A stretch of 64,000 nt of DNA from Vreelandella salicampi (GTDB lineage: Bacteria; Pseudomonadota; Gammaproteobacteria; Pseudomonadales; Halomonadaceae), in contig NZ_JACCDF010000010.1 of the NCBI RefSeq assembly GCF_013415105.1, positions 62,001-126,000 of the forward strand. The letters run 5' to 3'. How positions within the stretch are numbered: the stretch's first letter is position 1; every line of letters starts with the position of its first letter. The position numbers and the translations under genes were made by a program. The notes beneath the pieces are model-generated. The model had not been told where the DNA came from, made no database searches, and saw only the letters and a program-made list of their open reading frames with translations. This document shows, one piece after another, positions 33,441 to 43,471 of the stretch.

Positions 33441-33893
33441 TTACTGCAAGCGCATGATGTCCTCATAGATCGGCGCTAGGCGGCCTAGCATGTCATTACG
33501 GGCCGACAGCGGCACGCCTTCTTCCTGCATCGCTGCATCCAAATACGCAACAACCCGGTTAAAGTGCGCGTCTGTTATGCCCATGGTTTGGTGGGCACGG
33601 TCCATCGGTGGTCCTTCGTATTGGCAGGGGCCGTCGCTGATATCGCATAGCTGTGTGGCAAACGAGGTGGCAAAGAGGTCGATATTGGTATTGGCAAAGT
33701 AGCTAACCACTTCGTCATCATCGGCAATTCGGTAGAGCAGGTTTTCCACGACGGCCTCAATGGTGGATTGGCCGCCCATACGCTCGTAAAGCGTGGGGGT
33801 GTCGTGACGCTGAGCGCAACCCGCCAGAGACAATACGCTAAATAGTATGCATGTAAGCACTAAGTGGCGGATGGCGATGCCTGTTAATCGCAT
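33441..33893 (-). CDS. Group I truncated-haemoglobin lipoprotein
   Basis: A 150-residue protein. The signal peptide ends in the lipobox LAGC (Cys26), so it is anchored to an envelope membrane. The mature part is a truncated globin: TLYERMGGQSTIEAVVENLL, then YFANTNIDLFATSFATQLCD, YEGPPMDRAHQTMGI and TDAHFNRVVAYL. His residues in the AHQTMG and DAHFN segments include the likely heme ligand. Group I truncated globins bind oxygen and NO; a periplasmic one may detoxify or sense NO. It is the last gene of an apparent operon (33 bp after the DUF3034 gene). Confidence 0.88.
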   Translation of the reverse strand: MRLTGIAIRHLVLTCILFSVLSLAGCAQRHDTPTLYERMGGQSTIEAVVENLLYRIADDDEVVSYFANTNIDLFATSFATQLCDISDGPCQYEGPPMDRAHQTMGITDAHFNRVVAYLDAAMQEEGVPLSARNDMLGRLAPIYEDIMRLQ

Positions 33894-33926
33894 GGTAGTT
33901 CCTTTTCGTAAGCAAAAATAGGCAAC

Positions 33927-34787
33927 TTAAAAAGCTGCTTGAAGGGACACATACCCACCGCGCTGGGAGGGCAGCCCGGCAATGTCACCAAGCTCCAGCC
34001 ACGCGCCGGTAAGCGACACATGCTTATTAAAGAAGTAAGCGCTATACAGGCTTTGCCAATCGTCTTCCTGGGCCACGCTCAAGTTATCCGGTTTTTGACG
34101 GTATTCGGTGCCGACGATCCAGTTGGGTGTAATAAATACGCCTACGCTACCTTCCGCCTCCCAGCCACGGCCTCCCTGGTCGCCTCCAAAACCCAAGAGC
34201 CCGCCCTGGTTGGCAGATGTGTTACGCAGTGTGCTGTTAACCAGTACGTTACGCCCAAAAAAGGCGTTGAACAGCAGTTTGCTGGCGCTTATATAGGCGT
34301 CGGTGCCGCTGGTGTCGTCGGCACCCAGTGCTGTTGGCACAGTGCCATCGACCAAGCGTTTGTGCAGTATGCCGGCGCTCCAAATACCCAACGGGTGATA
34401 CAACACATCGCCAAACAGGCGCGCTTTGGCACCGTAAATATCCTGCTCAAGTTCGCCGCCCAGTGTCGTCAACTCAAAGGTTTGGCGCGCGATGGAGAAT
34501 TCCATTCGGTCGTGAATATTAACGCTGGTGCCGATAACGCTTAGCCGGTAATCATCGAGCCAAGCCCGTGTCGCCGACGCAGTAACGCTCAGCTCACCCT
34601 CGCTGGCGGTGCTGGTGAGCACTGCCCAGGGAGAAAGCCCGCCGCCAGCCGCGCCTTCAATGGCACTCACGGCACCAGTACCTAAGATTCGGCTGCCCGC
34701 GACGCTTGGAGCCGCCGTCAGTAGAGTGCTAAGTGCTAAGCAAACCGTGAACGCAAGGCATCGTTTGGAGGAGAGGTGTTGGAACAT
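33927..34787 (-). CDS. DUF3034 family outer-membrane beta-barrel protein
   Basis: A 286-residue protein with a signal peptide (cleavage near residue 31, PSVAG). The mature start GTGAVSAIEGAAGGGLSPWA is the DUF3034 signature. Alternating hydrophobic strands and the C-terminal VSLQAAF, ending in Phe, indicate an outer-membrane barrel. The function is unknown. It lies between the sensor EAL gene (47 bp) and the globin gene (33 bp) on the same strand. Confidence 0.82.
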   Translation of the reverse strand: MFQHLSSKRCLAFTVCLALSTLLTAAPSVAGSRILGTGAVSAIEGAAGGGLSPWAVLTSTASEGELSVTASATRAWLDDYRLSVIGTSVNIHDRMEFSIARQTFELTTLGGELEQDIYGAKARLFGDVLYHPLGIWSAGILHKRLVDGTVPTALGADDTSGTDAYISASKLLFNAFFGRNVLVNSTLRNTSANQGGLLGFGGDQGGRGWEAEGSVGVFITPNWIVGTEYRQKPDNLSVAQEDDWQSLYSAYFFNKHVSLTGAWLELGDIAGLPSQRGGYVSLQAAF

Positions 34788-34834
34788 AGCGGTACTCTGT
34801 ACGTTATTTATGGAGTTATATGTTAGTTGTGCTG

Positions 34835-37183
34835 TTATTCGTTGGTTATGGAGCTGTCAGGTAGCAGCAGGGGTTTAAAGCCAGTAAGCCAAGCGGTAAC
34901 GGCATCGGCAGGCATCGGTTTCGCTATCCAATAGCCCTGCAGATAATCGCAGTGCAGGCGGCTTAGTAGCTCAGCGCTGGCGCTGTTTTCAACGCCTTCA
35001 GCCACAATTTTTAGGTCCAAGTTGTGCCCCATTTCAATGGTGGAGCGCACAATCGTGAGGTCTTCTTCTTGGGTATCGAGCTTCAGTACAAAGGATTTAT
35101 CGATTTTCAGCTCATCAACGGGCAAGCGCTTTATTTGCGCCAGCGACGAATAGCCGGTGCCATAATCATCAACGGAAATCTTTAATCCCAGTTGACTAAG
35201 GGCAAGCAGTGTCTCTGTCGCGGCATCGACATCGTGCATGACGTCGCTTTCGGTGACTTCTAGGGCTAGCTGGTCGGGGGTGAGGTTATAGTGGCTAAAT
35301 AGCTTATTTAGCCGTTCGGGTAGCGCTGTGTCGGTCACATCGCTTGCCGATAGATTAATCGCTACCGACAAGTGCTGCCCCTGGGCTTTCCATAGGTGAA
35401 TTTGTTGGCAAACATGGCCAAGCATCCACTGGCTAAGCATCGCGATATTGCCAGAGCGCTCAGCCAAGCCGATAAATTCATCCGGTGGTACAAACCCCAA
35501 TGTTGGATGCCGCCAGCGCATGAGGGCTTCAAACTGGCATACCTCCCCGGTGCGGGTATCCACCTTGGGTTGGTAAGCCATCCATAGCTCATTGTTATTG
35601 ACCGCTTCCTGCAAATCGCGAATCAGCGCTAGCTGACGCAGATGTTGTTCATCTTGGCCTTCCACGTACCTTTCATGGTTTAAGCGCTGGCGGCTTGCTT
35701 TATCGAGGGCGATATCCGAGCGCCGCAGCAGCAGCTGTGGGCTATCGCCGTGAGCTGGGTAGTTAACCTCACCGGCAGAGAGCGATGGTGTAATGGGTGA
35801 TTCAGCCAGTTTGATCGGTTGGCTCAGCATGGCCATTAGTTTCGCCCGGGTGACGGGCTCACAATGTGGTTGTTCGATCAGCAGGATCAGCTCATCACCA
35901 TCCAGGCGGTAGGCTCTCTTGACCGGAGCAGGCAGTTGCTGCATTCGCTGGGCCAGCGTGACCAACAATTGATCTCCCAGCGCATAGCCAAAGGTGTCTT
36001 TAATATCGCGAAAGTCATTAACGGTAATACGCAGCAACGTGAACGGCTGTTGTTGTTGGATGACTTGGTGAATATCTTCTAGTGCGCTAATGCGGTTGGG
36101 AAGGTCGGTCAATAGATCGTGGCGCGATTGGTGACGCAACGTGGCTTCGCGCCGGTCGATATCCTCCTGCATAGAAAGCAGCGTGCTGGCCAGTAAGCGA
36201 GTTTCTTCGACGGAAGCCCCTTCGGGAATGCGCTCAATACGTTCGCCTTGGCCAATACGTTGGGCCGTCTTAGCGAGGGCGATAAGCGGTTTGCTGATGC
36301 TGCGAGCGCTCCACATCGCCGCCGCTGTCGTGAGTAGCAGCATCAGCACCACAATACCGATTAATTGCCACATCAGGTTGCTGTAGGCGCCCAGAAGCTC
36401 ATTTCGCGATAGCTGAAGTAAGGCAAATGATTGATAACGGTCATTATCCAGCAGTATGGAGGCGTAAGAGAGGTAGTTATCATCGTCAGACATCTGGCTG
36501 CGGGTGGTATAGCCTCCTTCCATCAGCCTATCGCCCTGGTCGTTCATTAGGTTCATGGCAAGCTGCTCTTGGTGGGAGCTCGCCACATAACTCACTTGGC
36601 CACTGGCATCGTAGGTCACGATACTGATATCCAACCCTGTCAGCGTGTTGATTTCCTGGGTAACATCTTCGTCAAGCAAAAAGCCCATGCCCACCCAGCC
36701 TATGAGGTTGGGAGCGCGAACCGGCATCAGGACAAATTCGTAAGGTTTACCTTCAGCAATCACCACCCCAACGCCATTGCCGTTTTGCTGGGCGCGTTCA
36801 AAAAGTTCAGGAAAGGGCATCGTGCTGTCTTGGGCATGGTGGCTACTGGCCAGCACGTTCCCATCTAGGTCGCTGAGCATGACCATATCAGCGTTGGCGC
36901 GGTCTCCGTGATTGGCAAGTACGGAATAAAGTGTGGCCGTATCTTTGGTCGCCACTGCACTTTTAAAGCCGAAATCATCCGCCAAAATCGCGACGTTGTT
37001 ACGAAGCTGCTCGCCACGATTGTCGAGCAGCTGCTGAAGCACGCGAGCCCCTACCTCAAGCCGCTGGCTGCCTTTTGCCAGTGCGTCGTTTTGCGTGGCG
37101 CGTAAAAACGCAACGCCAGTGGCAAGTTGGGAAACGATCACAACGGTCAGCAGCACTAGTAACAAGCGCGTGCGAAAGCGCAT
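34835..37183 (-). CDS. Membrane sensor GGDEF-EAL protein
   Basis: A 782-residue protein. An N-terminal helix (about 7-27), a periplasmic sensor of about 240 residues (double-CACHE-like, with VMLSDLDGNVLASSHH and VGMGFLLDEDVTQEIN), a second helix (about 272-293) and a HAMP segment (SISKPLIALAKTAQRIGQGE) come first. A degenerate GGDEF domain (RLDGDELIL) and an EAL domain follow, the latter with EALMRW, NLSASDV, EVTESDV, VDDYGTGYSSLA, ELKIDKSF, VAEGVEN and LQGYWIAKP. The expected activity is c-di-GMP hydrolysis controlled by a periplasmic signal. The neighbouring genes encode a copper-type protein, a barrel and a globin. Confidence 0.92.
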   Translation of the reverse strand: MRFRTRLLLVLLTVVIVSQLATGVAFLRATQNDALAKGSQRLEVGARVLQQLLDNRGEQLRNNVAILADDFGFKSAVATKDTATLYSVLANHGDRANADMVMLSDLDGNVLASSHHAQDSTMPFPELFERAQQNGNGVGVVIAEGKPYEFVLMPVRAPNLIGWVGMGFLLDEDVTQEINTLTGLDISIVTYDASGQVSYVASSHQEQLAMNLMNDQGDRLMEGGYTTRSQMSDDDNYLSYASILLDNDRYQSFALLQLSRNELLGAYSNLMWQLIGIVVLMLLLTTAAAMWSARSISKPLIALAKTAQRIGQGERIERIPEGASVEETRLLASTLLSMQEDIDRREATLRHQSRHDLLTDLPNRISALEDIHQVIQQQQPFTLLRITVNDFRDIKDTFGYALGDQLLVTLAQRMQQLPAPVKRAYRLDGDELILLIEQPHCEPVTRAKLMAMLSQPIKLAESPITPSLSAGEVNYPAHGDSPQLLLRRSDIALDKASRQRLNHERYVEGQDEQHLRQLALIRDLQEAVNNNELWMAYQPKVDTRTGEVCQFEALMRWRHPTLGFVPPDEFIGLAERSGNIAMLSQWMLGHVCQQIHLWKAQGQHLSVAINLSASDVTDTALPERLNKLFSHYNLTPDQLALEVTESDVMHDVDAATETLLALSQLGLKISVDDYGTGYSSLAQIKRLPVDELKIDKSFVLKLDTQEEDLTIVRSTIEMGHNLDLKIVAEGVENSASAELLSRLHCDYLQGYWIAKPMPADAVTAWLTGFKPLLLPDSSITNE

Positions 37184-37212
37184 AAATACCTCTTACTGGA
37201 CAGAGTCTGTGC

Positions 37213-37890
37213 TTAATGGCTTTGGGTGGCTTGTTGGAAACGTTGCTGCAACGGAGAAGGTTCAGGCGGCTGTGGCGGTATGGCGTTTAGCTCTAGTCTA
37301 ACGGCCACGTTCTCCGAATCGCTAATATCGCCTTCCCACCACACAGTTTGGCTATCATCCATACGGCTGTGCCACACCCGCATATGGTGACTTCCTTCTG
37401 GTAATGCGGGCAGTGTCAGTGTGCCTTCGCTATCGGTCTGGGCGGCGTAAGGCGCATCGCTCACAACGATAAATGCCTGCATATGATCATGGATATTACA
37501 GCCCAGCACCACAATGCCAGCTTGGTCGAAATGAATCGGTGGTGGCGTTTCGCTTAGGTACAGCTCCAAATCGAAGATTTTAGCCGGAGAAAAAGAGAAG
37601 ACGTGATGGCGCGTCGTGTCTTTGTTAGGAAAGGCGACATGGCTTCCGGTGGTTACGGTAAGAACGTGAGGGTGAAAGGTAGCGTTGCGTTGGACAATGT
37701 TATGGGATTGATCTTCCACGGTTGGCGCCGGTTCGAAATAGACCTCTACTACCGCATTTTCTAAAGGGTTTCCCGCTAAATCGGTCACGTTAACCGTCGC
37801 CGCCTCAACATTTAAGCTAAAGAGAGCCGTCAGACATGCAAGTGGCAAGGCATGGCAGCTTGAGCGTAAACCCGTAAGCGGTGAGCGCAT
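37213..37890 (-). CDS. Periplasmic cupredoxin-domain protein (methylamine-utilisation-like)
   Basis: A 225-residue protein from the ATG at 37890. A signal peptide ends at VEA near residue 31. A plastocyanin-like domain follows, with type-1 copper ligands HHVFSFS (His) and LGCNIHDHM (Cys, His, Met). A C-terminal carboxypeptidase-regulatory-like beta domain (LTLPALPEGSHHMRVWHS) completes it. Proteins of this shape are often annotated as methylamine utilisation protein although no methylamine genes are near. It is first of four same-strand genes; the sensor EAL gene starts 30 bp downstream. Confidence 0.82.
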   Translation of the reverse strand: MRSPLTGLRSSCHALPLACLTALFSLNVEAATVNVTDLAGNPLENAVVEVYFEPAPTVEDQSHNIVQRNATFHPHVLTVTTGSHVAFPNKDTTRHHVFSFSPAKIFDLELYLSETPPPIHFDQAGIVVLGCNIHDHMQAFIVVSDAPYAAQTDSEGTLTLPALPEGSHHMRVWHSRMDDSQTVWWEGDISDSENVAVRLELNAIPPQPPEPSPLQQRFQQATQSH

Positions 37891-38010
37891 GGAGTAATAC
37901 CTGAGTAGAAGCAAAGAGCTCCCAATAATGTAATAGAAATACGCAAAAGTCAGGTTTTCGAATTAACGGTACCCTCACAGAAGGCAAAATAGAGTTAACA
38001 GTAAGGCACC

Positions 38011-38592
38011 CTAGCGCCAGTTTTCTCGCCATGCCCGGAGCACCCGTTCGGGGTACCACGTCTCTCCAAGGCTTCCATTATAGCGCGCGAGTGCTCGGGT
38101 AAAGTCGCCCCTTTCAACCGCCAAATAGTGCGACAAGATAGTGCACCCGTAGCGTAAATTGCGCCATGGGTCTTTGAGATCATCGGCAGGCACGCCGAGC
38201 TCATCAACCCAAAACGGCATAATCTGCATCAGCCCAACGGCGCCGGCAGACGAGATGGCGTTGGCGTCAAAGCCGCTTTCGACTTGAATCAGTGCCAGCA
38301 CTAACGTTGGCGGTAAATCGGCTAATCTGGCTTCGAGGTAGATACGGCGCAGTAAGCGATCTCGCTTGGGTGCGTCAGCGATGAAACGGGTTAAGGCGGG
38401 CGTCATGCGCTCGACCCAGCGCTTTTTTCCCCGTTGGTTGGCGTTGATAGAGGATTCAGTCGCGGCTTCGAACGTGGGGCGAAGGGCTGTCACGCTGGCT
38501 GGCTCAGACGCTTGCGGCGTCAGACTGATAAGCCCACACGCCGCAAGCACGAGCCATAGGCAATTACGCTTGCGCAAGCCCGGCTTTTTCAC
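38011..38592 (-). CDS. Lytic transglycosylase (SLT domain)
   Basis: A 193-residue protein with an N-terminal signal sequence (about 10-28) and a Slt/goose-lysozyme domain: [20 protein letters not shown] with the catalytic Glu, [15 protein letters not shown], then [17 protein letters not shown] and ALARYNGS. It cleaves peptidoglycan glycan strands in the periplasm. The best start is GTG at 38592, which lies inside the end of proS (29-bp overlap), so expression probably depends on proS translation. Confidence 0.88.
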   Translation of the reverse strand: MKKPGLRKRNCLWLVLAACGLISLTPQASEPASVTALRPTFEAATESSINANQRGKKRWVERMTPALTRFIADAPKRDRLLRRIYLEARLADLPPTLVLALIQVESGFDANAISSAGAVGLMQIMPFWVDELGVPADDLKDPWRNLRYGCTILSHYLAVERGDFTRALARYNGSLGETWYPERVLRAWRENWR

Positions 38593-40294
38593 GCAGAAAA
38601 TCGATAACTTGTTCAGCAGGAATCATCGTGACGTCACTATCGCGGCGGCCTTTGTACTCAAGCTCACCGTTATCCAAGCCGCGATCACCAACCACGATGC
38701 GGTGTGGAACGCCCATCAGTTCTAGATCGGCAAATTTAACCCCGGGGCGGGTGTCGCGGTCGTCTAAGAGAACGTCGAGCCCGGCGGTGGTTAACGTTTG
38801 GTAGAGGCGTTCAGACTCCTCCCGAACGCGCTGGGATTTATGCGCGTTCATAGGTACTAGTGCGACGTGGAAAGGCGCCAGGGCGTTAGGCCAGATAATG
38901 CCCGCGTCGTCGTGGTTCTGCTCAATGGCGGCGGCGACCAAGCGGGTCACGCCAATACCGTAACAGCCCATCCACGGGTGGCTGGTTTTGCCGTTATCGC
39001 CAAGTACCGTGGCGTTCATCGATTCAGAGTATTTTTGCCCCAACTGGAAAACGTGGCCCACTTCAATGCCGCGTTTAATCGCAAGCGTGCCTTTGCCGTC
39101 GGGCGAGGGGTCACCTTCGACCACGTTGCGAAGATCCGCCACTTCCGGCAGCGCGGCGTCGCGCTCCCAGTTGATGCCGAAGTAGTGCTTGCCATCGGTA
39201 TTAGCGCCTGCGCCAAAGTCGCTCATTAATGCCACGCTGCGATCGACGATAATCGGCATGTCTAGGTTCACCGGGCCTAGCGAACCTGGGCCTGCGCCTA
39301 CCGCGGCGCGAATTTCTTCTTCGGAGGCCATGGTCAGCGGGGCCGCTACTTGAGAAAGGTTTTCTGCTTTGACGTCGTTAAGCTCGTGGTCGCCACGTAC
39401 CAATAGCGCAATCAAACCGCCTTCCGCGGCGTGAACCATCAGCGTTTTGACGGTTTTTTCAATCGGCAGCTTGAACTGCTCAACCAACGTGGCGATGGTT
39501 TTGGCATTCGGTGTATCGACAAGGCGAAGTTCTTCGCTTGGTGCCGCGCGCTCGGTGTTGCTACCCAGAGGGGCGGCAAGTGCCTCGGCTTTCTCGATGT
39601 TAGCGGCGTAGTCTGACTCGGTGGAGAAAACCACCGCGTCTTCGCCTGAATCGGCCAGCACCTGAAACTCATGGGAGCCGGTTCCGCCGATGTCGCCGTT
39701 GTCAGCTTCGACAGCGCGAAAGTCGAGCCCCAACCGGGTGAAGATCCGCATGTAGGCGTCATACATCAACTGGTACGAACGCTTAAGCCCAGCCTGGTCG
39801 ACATCGAATGAGTAGGCGTCCTTCATGATGAATTCACGCGAGCGCATCACGCCGAAACGTGGACGGGTCTCATCGCGGAACTTGGTCTGGATCTGGTAGA
39901 AGTTGGCCGGCAACTGCTTGTAGCTGGCGATCTCCTTGCGCACCAGGTCGGTGATCACTTCCTCGTGGGTGGGGCCGACGCAGTAGTCGCGGTCATGACG
40001 ATCCTTGAGGCGCAGCAGCAGGTCGCCGTACTTGTCCCAGCGGCCGGACTCCTGCCACAGCTCGGCGGGTTGCACTGCCGGCATCAGTACCTCTTGGGCA
40101 CCGGCGCGATCCATCTCCTCGCGTACGATGCGCTCCACCTTGCGCAGGGTCTTCAGGCCTACCGGTAGCCAGGTATAGAGCCCGGAGGTTAAGCGGCGGA
40201 TCATCCCGGCGCGCAGCATCAGCTGGTGGCTGATGATCTCGGCGTCGGCCGGGGTTTCTTTTAAAGTGGCAATGAGTAGTTGGCTGGCGCGCAT
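38564..40294 (-). CDS. proS: Prolyl-tRNA synthetase
   Basis: A 576-residue class II synthetase of the bacterial type. The N-terminus is [20 protein letters not shown]. Motif 1 is in [20 protein letters not shown], motif 2 in [18 protein letters not shown], and motif 3 in [18 protein letters not shown]. The YbaK-like editing insertion is present in the middle (about 230-380). The C-terminal anticodon-binding domain ends REKAGLAQA. It charges tRNA-Pro in the cytoplasm. Confidence 0.97.
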   Translation of the reverse strand: MRASQLLIATLKETPADAEIISHQLMLRAGMIRRLTSGLYTWLPVGLKTLRKVERIVREEMDRAGAQEVLMPAVQPAELWQESGRWDKYGDLLLRLKDRHDRDYCVGPTHEEVITDLVRKEIASYKQLPANFYQIQTKFRDETRPRFGVMRSREFIMKDAYSFDVDQAGLKRSYQLMYDAYMRIFTRLGLDFRAVEADNGDIGGTGSHEFQVLADSGEDAVVFSTESDYAANIEKAEALAAPLGSNTERAAPSEELRLVDTPNAKTIATLVEQFKLPIEKTVKTLMVHAAEGGLIALLVRGDHELNDVKAENLSQVAAPLTMASEEEIRAAVGAGPGSLGPVNLDMPIIVDRSVALMSDFGAGANTDGKHYFGINWERDAALPEVADLRNVVEGDPSPDGKGTLAIKRGIEVGHVFQLGQKYSESMNATVLGDNGKTSHPWMGCYGIGVTRLVAAAIEQNHDDAGIIWPNALAPFHVALVPMNAHKSQRVREESERLYQTLTTAGLDVLLDDRDTRPGVKFADLELMGVPHRIVVGDRGLDNGELEYKGRRDSDVTMIPAEQVIDFLREKAGLAQA

Positions 40295-40515
40295 GGGGTT
40301 AAGTATCCCTTGATATTCTTAGCAATGGATGTAAAGCCGTGATCGGTGGGGTTGCCGATGTGAGCTGGCAACGAACGAGTGTCGACATTGTACGGCGAAG
40401 CGTTAACAGCGGCAAAACTCAAACGTGCGTTAGGCTGTGCTAGTATGTTGGTGTTTTTAAGCGTATTGGCGAAACTGTGTTACTAAACCGTTTTGCCTCG
40501 GTGAGGAAAAAAGCT

Positions 40516-40947
40516 ATGCAAACGCGGTATCGCTGGTTAAAAGGCGCAGTCGTTGCCATCTGTGTGGTGGCGTTAAGTGGCTGTGGAACGCTTTTCTATC
40601 CTGAGCGTAAAGGACAGATGAGCGGTAATGTTGACCCGGTTGTGGCCATTGCCAATGGTGTTGGCCTGCTGTTTTTTATTGTGCCGGGGGTAATCGCCTA
40701 TGCCGTTGATTTCTCAAACGGAACGATCTATCTACCCAGCCATGACTCGGCCTCACTTGACGTTGAACGCTTAAATGATGTCAACGACGTAGTCGCACTG
40801 GAAACGCTGCTGTCGCAAAAGGCAGGGCAGCCGGTGCGCCTGGATAACGAGCTGCTCATGGTGGAAGAGGTCGAAAGCCTCGATGTTGCCATGGCAATGG
40901 TGCGCATGTCTGGCGTGTTGGATGACGAAAAACTCGCCACCATGTAA
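40516..40947 (+). CDS. Predicted lipoprotein, YceK/YidQ-like
   Basis: A 143-residue protein from the ATG at 40516, preceded by GTGAGGAAA. The signal peptide ends in the lipobox LSGC (Cys23), followed by GTLFYPERKGQMSGNVDP and NGVGLLFFIVPGVIAYAVDF, then NGTIYLP. This resembles the small YidQ/YceK envelope lipoproteins of unknown function. A C-terminal extension of about 60 residues is acidic. It stands alone with its own terminator. Confidence 0.7.
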   Translation: MQTRYRWLKGAVVAICVVALSGCGTLFYPERKGQMSGNVDPVVAIANGVGLLFFIVPGVIAYAVDFSNGTIYLPSHDSASLDVERLNDVNDVVALETLLSQKAGQPVRLDNELLMVEEVESLDVAMAMVRMSGVLDDEKLATM

Positions 40948-40962
40948 GTCATCGCTAAAATG

Positions 40963-40994
40963 CCTCCAACAGATTGTCTGCTGGAGGTATTTTC
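40963..40994 (+). terminator. Terminator after the lipoprotein gene
   Basis: CCTCCAACAG and CTGCTGGAGG pair with one mismatch across ATTGT, followed by TATTTT. Confidence 0.6.
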
Positions 40995-41027
40995 GTTGAT
41001 GGCAGTGTGTATTTAGTTGTTTTTTAT

Positions 41028-42446
41028 CTAATGCGCGTACTCTGACGGGTTAGGAACGCTAGGGAAGCGTGGTGGGTGGGCGCGCATATAGGCATGGCAA
41101 GCGCGCAACACGCGGATATCGTCGTGTCTACCGCCTGACAGCTGAAAGCCTACCGGGAGCCCTTGTTCCGTAAATCCGCAGGGTACGGATGCAGCTGGCT
41201 GCTGGCTTAGGTTAAACGGGTAGCTAAAAGAGGCCCACTCCTCCCAGTCGTGCATTTTGCTGCCGGGGGGAACCTGATGGTTGATCTCGAAGGCGGGTAT
41301 GGTGACGGCAGGAGTCATTAATAGATGGAACTGCTGATTAAAATACTCAAGGCGTTGAGTGAGCCTAGCGCGGTCGTTGAGTGCACGAAATAGCTCTACC
41401 GCTGACCATTTTTCGGCCTGCTTGGCATTGTCGACCAGCTCTGGGTCGAGTAATTTTCGTTGTTCATCATTCATCTTCGAGCATTGCTCTAGTGAGGCCG
41501 TGAACCATAGTTTGCGAAACGTATCGAGCGGTGACGCAAAACCGGGGTCCACTTCTACAACCTCAGCCCCGAGTTCGGAAAGATTATTGGCCGCTTCCCG
41601 TACACGTGCCGCAACCTGCGGGTCAACCGTGGCATATCCCAGATCGGCTGAAAAACCAATGCGCAAACCCTTCAGGTCTTTACCAATATCCTCACCCCAA
41701 TCATCTGGCTGACCCCGTGTCGCGTAGGGGTCGCGATAGTCGTAGCGTCCTATGATGTTGAGCATACTGACCGCATCTTCAACGGAGCGTGTAAGTGGCC
41801 CTAAATGGGAAAGACTCGGCTCAGTGGCGGGCGGCCATTGAGGTGTCCAGCCGAAAGTCGGTTTAAAGCCAAAAACGCCGGTAAGCGCAGCGGGGATACG
41901 AATCGAACCGCCCGAGTCGCCTCCTTGGTGAAGCACTCCCATATTAAGCGCTGCCGCTGCGGCCGCGCCGCCGGATGAGCCACCGGGAGTCAAGCGAGTA
42001 TCCCAGGGGTTGGCGGTTGCGCCAAACACGCGATTATCGGTAACCCCCTTCCAGCCAAATTCCGGGGTGTTGGTTTTACCTAGAATAACCGCGCCTGCTT
42101 CACGCAGCATTCGGGCTGGTGGGGCGTCGGTATCGCAGGGAGTGTCCGGGGTCGTGAGCGAACCACCTCGACAAGGCATACCCGCTACTTGGGTAAGGTC
42201 TTTAAGGGAAATGGGAACGCCGTCTATGGGGCTAAGGGGCTTGCCTTGCCCCCAGCGCCTTGAAGAGGCTTTGGCAGCGCTTTCTGCTCCTTCCTCATCA
42301 ACGTAAACATACGCATTAACCTCTTTATTAAACCGCGCAATGCGCTTAAGTGCTGCACGGGTTGCTTCTAAGGGCGAGGCTTCGCGCGCTTTAAATAAAG
42401 CAGTGAGGGATTGCGCATCCATTACGCCCAAATCGTTATCGTTCAC
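41028..42446 (-). CDS. Amidase signature family enzyme
   Basis: A 472-residue protein with the Ser-cis-Ser-Lys triad of the amidase signature family: Lys in GVPISLKDLTQ, the Gly/Ser-rich stretch TPGGSSGGAAAAAALNMG, and the nucleophile region GGDSGGSIRIPAALTG. GTG is the start (AAGGAG 8 bp upstream). The substrate cannot be predicted; GatA is unlikely because gatB and gatC are absent and the C-terminus differs. It lies near glycerophosphodiesterase and quinone reductase genes without an obvious operon. Confidence 0.88.
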   Translation of the reverse strand: MNDNDLGVMDAQSLTALFKAREASPLEATRAALKRIARFNKEVNAYVYVDEEGAESAAKASSRRWGQGKPLSPIDGVPISLKDLTQVAGMPCRGGSLTTPDTPCDTDAPPARMLREAGAVILGKTNTPEFGWKGVTDNRVFGATANPWDTRLTPGGSSGGAAAAAALNMGVLHQGGDSGGSIRIPAALTGVFGFKPTFGWTPQWPPATEPSLSHLGPLTRSVEDAVSMLNIIGRYDYRDPYATRGQPDDWGEDIGKDLKGLRIGFSADLGYATVDPQVAARVREAANNLSELGAEVVEVDPGFASPLDTFRKLWFTASLEQCSKMNDEQRKLLDPELVDNAKQAEKWSAVELFRALNDRARLTQRLEYFNQQFHLLMTPAVTIPAFEINHQVPPGSKMHDWEEWASFSYPFNLSQQPAASVPCGFTEQGLPVGFQLSGGRHDDIRVLRACHAYMRAHPPRFPSVPNPSEYAH

Positions 42447-42579
42447 TTGCCGCTCCTTGCGATGCTTAATGGGTTATGTTTATAAGCCTAGGCAAGGGAG
42501 CATGGGTCTGCAAAAAGGGGCAATACGAAGTGCTCTCACTTGGCTTAGATGGCGGCGCTAATATGAGCACCACTGTATT

Positions 42580-43353
42580 TTATTGTTTTGCCTCGTCTTG
42601 ATGGCTTTTTAGGTAGCGCTGAAACGTGTCCGGGTCATCCGTAAAGGCGCTTGTAACACCCCATGCCCAGTACGGGTGAAACGCACTTGGGTCGTTGACG
42701 GTGTAGCAAAGTAGTTGGTAACCCGCGTCGCGTACCGCGTTGACGTGATGGCGTGACAACCGTGGCCAGTGGCAATGTACGCTATAAGCGTCGATGGCCT
42801 CGCACTGAGATCGCCAGTTGGCAGGTAGTGCACGAAAGAGTGCCCCCAATGCTAGCTCCTGTGCATTGGCGTGTTGGCGGCAGCGCTTCAGCGCCTGAAT
42901 ATCAAATGACGAAACAATCAACCGCTCAGGCGGTAGCGCTGACATCAGTAGGGGGATGACGCGGTCGACCAGTGCTTCGCCGTCACGGCCTTTGTTAACC
43001 TTAAGTTCTATATTGACACCCATGGCGAGTGTGTCTAAAAGCGCTAACATGGATTTTAAGCTGGCCATGCGCTCACCGCGAAAGGCATCGCCAAACCAAC
43101 TGCCCACGTCAAGCTGGCACGCTTGCGCCCAGCTTATACGGCTTATATTTCCATGCCCATCGGAGCAGCGCGAAACGTCTTTGTCGTGCCAAATAACCGC
43201 TGTGCCATCGCCGAGAAGCTGCACATCGAGCTCTACCCAGCGAGTGCCTGCGTCATGCGCGGCTTTAACGGCGGCCAGAGTGTTTTCAGGTGCTGCGGAC
43301 GAATAACCGCGGTGAGCAATTAAGGCGGGCAGCGAGATTTCTGGGTGCATCAT
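42580..43353 (-). CDS. Glycerophosphodiester phosphodiesterase
   Basis: A 257-residue protein with the GDPD motif ALIAHRGYSSAAPENTLAA, the acidic HDAGTRWVELDVQLLGDGTA (Glu and Asp metal ligands) and the catalytic VIWHDKDVSRCSDGHG. It has no signal peptide, so it is the cytoplasmic UgpQ type. It hydrolyses glycerophosphodiesters to glycerol-3-phosphate and an alcohol. The ATG at 43353 is preferred over 43371 because a GGA element lies 6 bp upstream. Confidence 0.92.
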   Translation of the reverse strand: MMHPEISLPALIAHRGYSSAAPENTLAAVKAAHDAGTRWVELDVQLLGDGTAVIWHDKDVSRCSDGHGNISRISWAQACQLDVGSWFGDAFRGERMASLKSMLALLDTLAMGVNIELKVNKGRDGEALVDRVIPLLMSALPPERLIVSSFDIQALKRCRQHANAQELALGALFRALPANWRSQCEAIDAYSVHCHWPRLSRHHVNAVRDAGYQLLCYTVNDPSAFHPYWAWGVTSAFTDDPDTFQRYLKSHQDEAKQ

Positions 43354-43471
43354 GAGCGTTCCGTTAGCCAATATAGCTGGAGTCTATCATGCGCGTTGTG
43401 ACAGCTGCGTTGCGCAGCCGTCCCGATAGCGTTAGCGTGCTGGATTCCTCAATAAAAAGGAGTTCCCCCGC

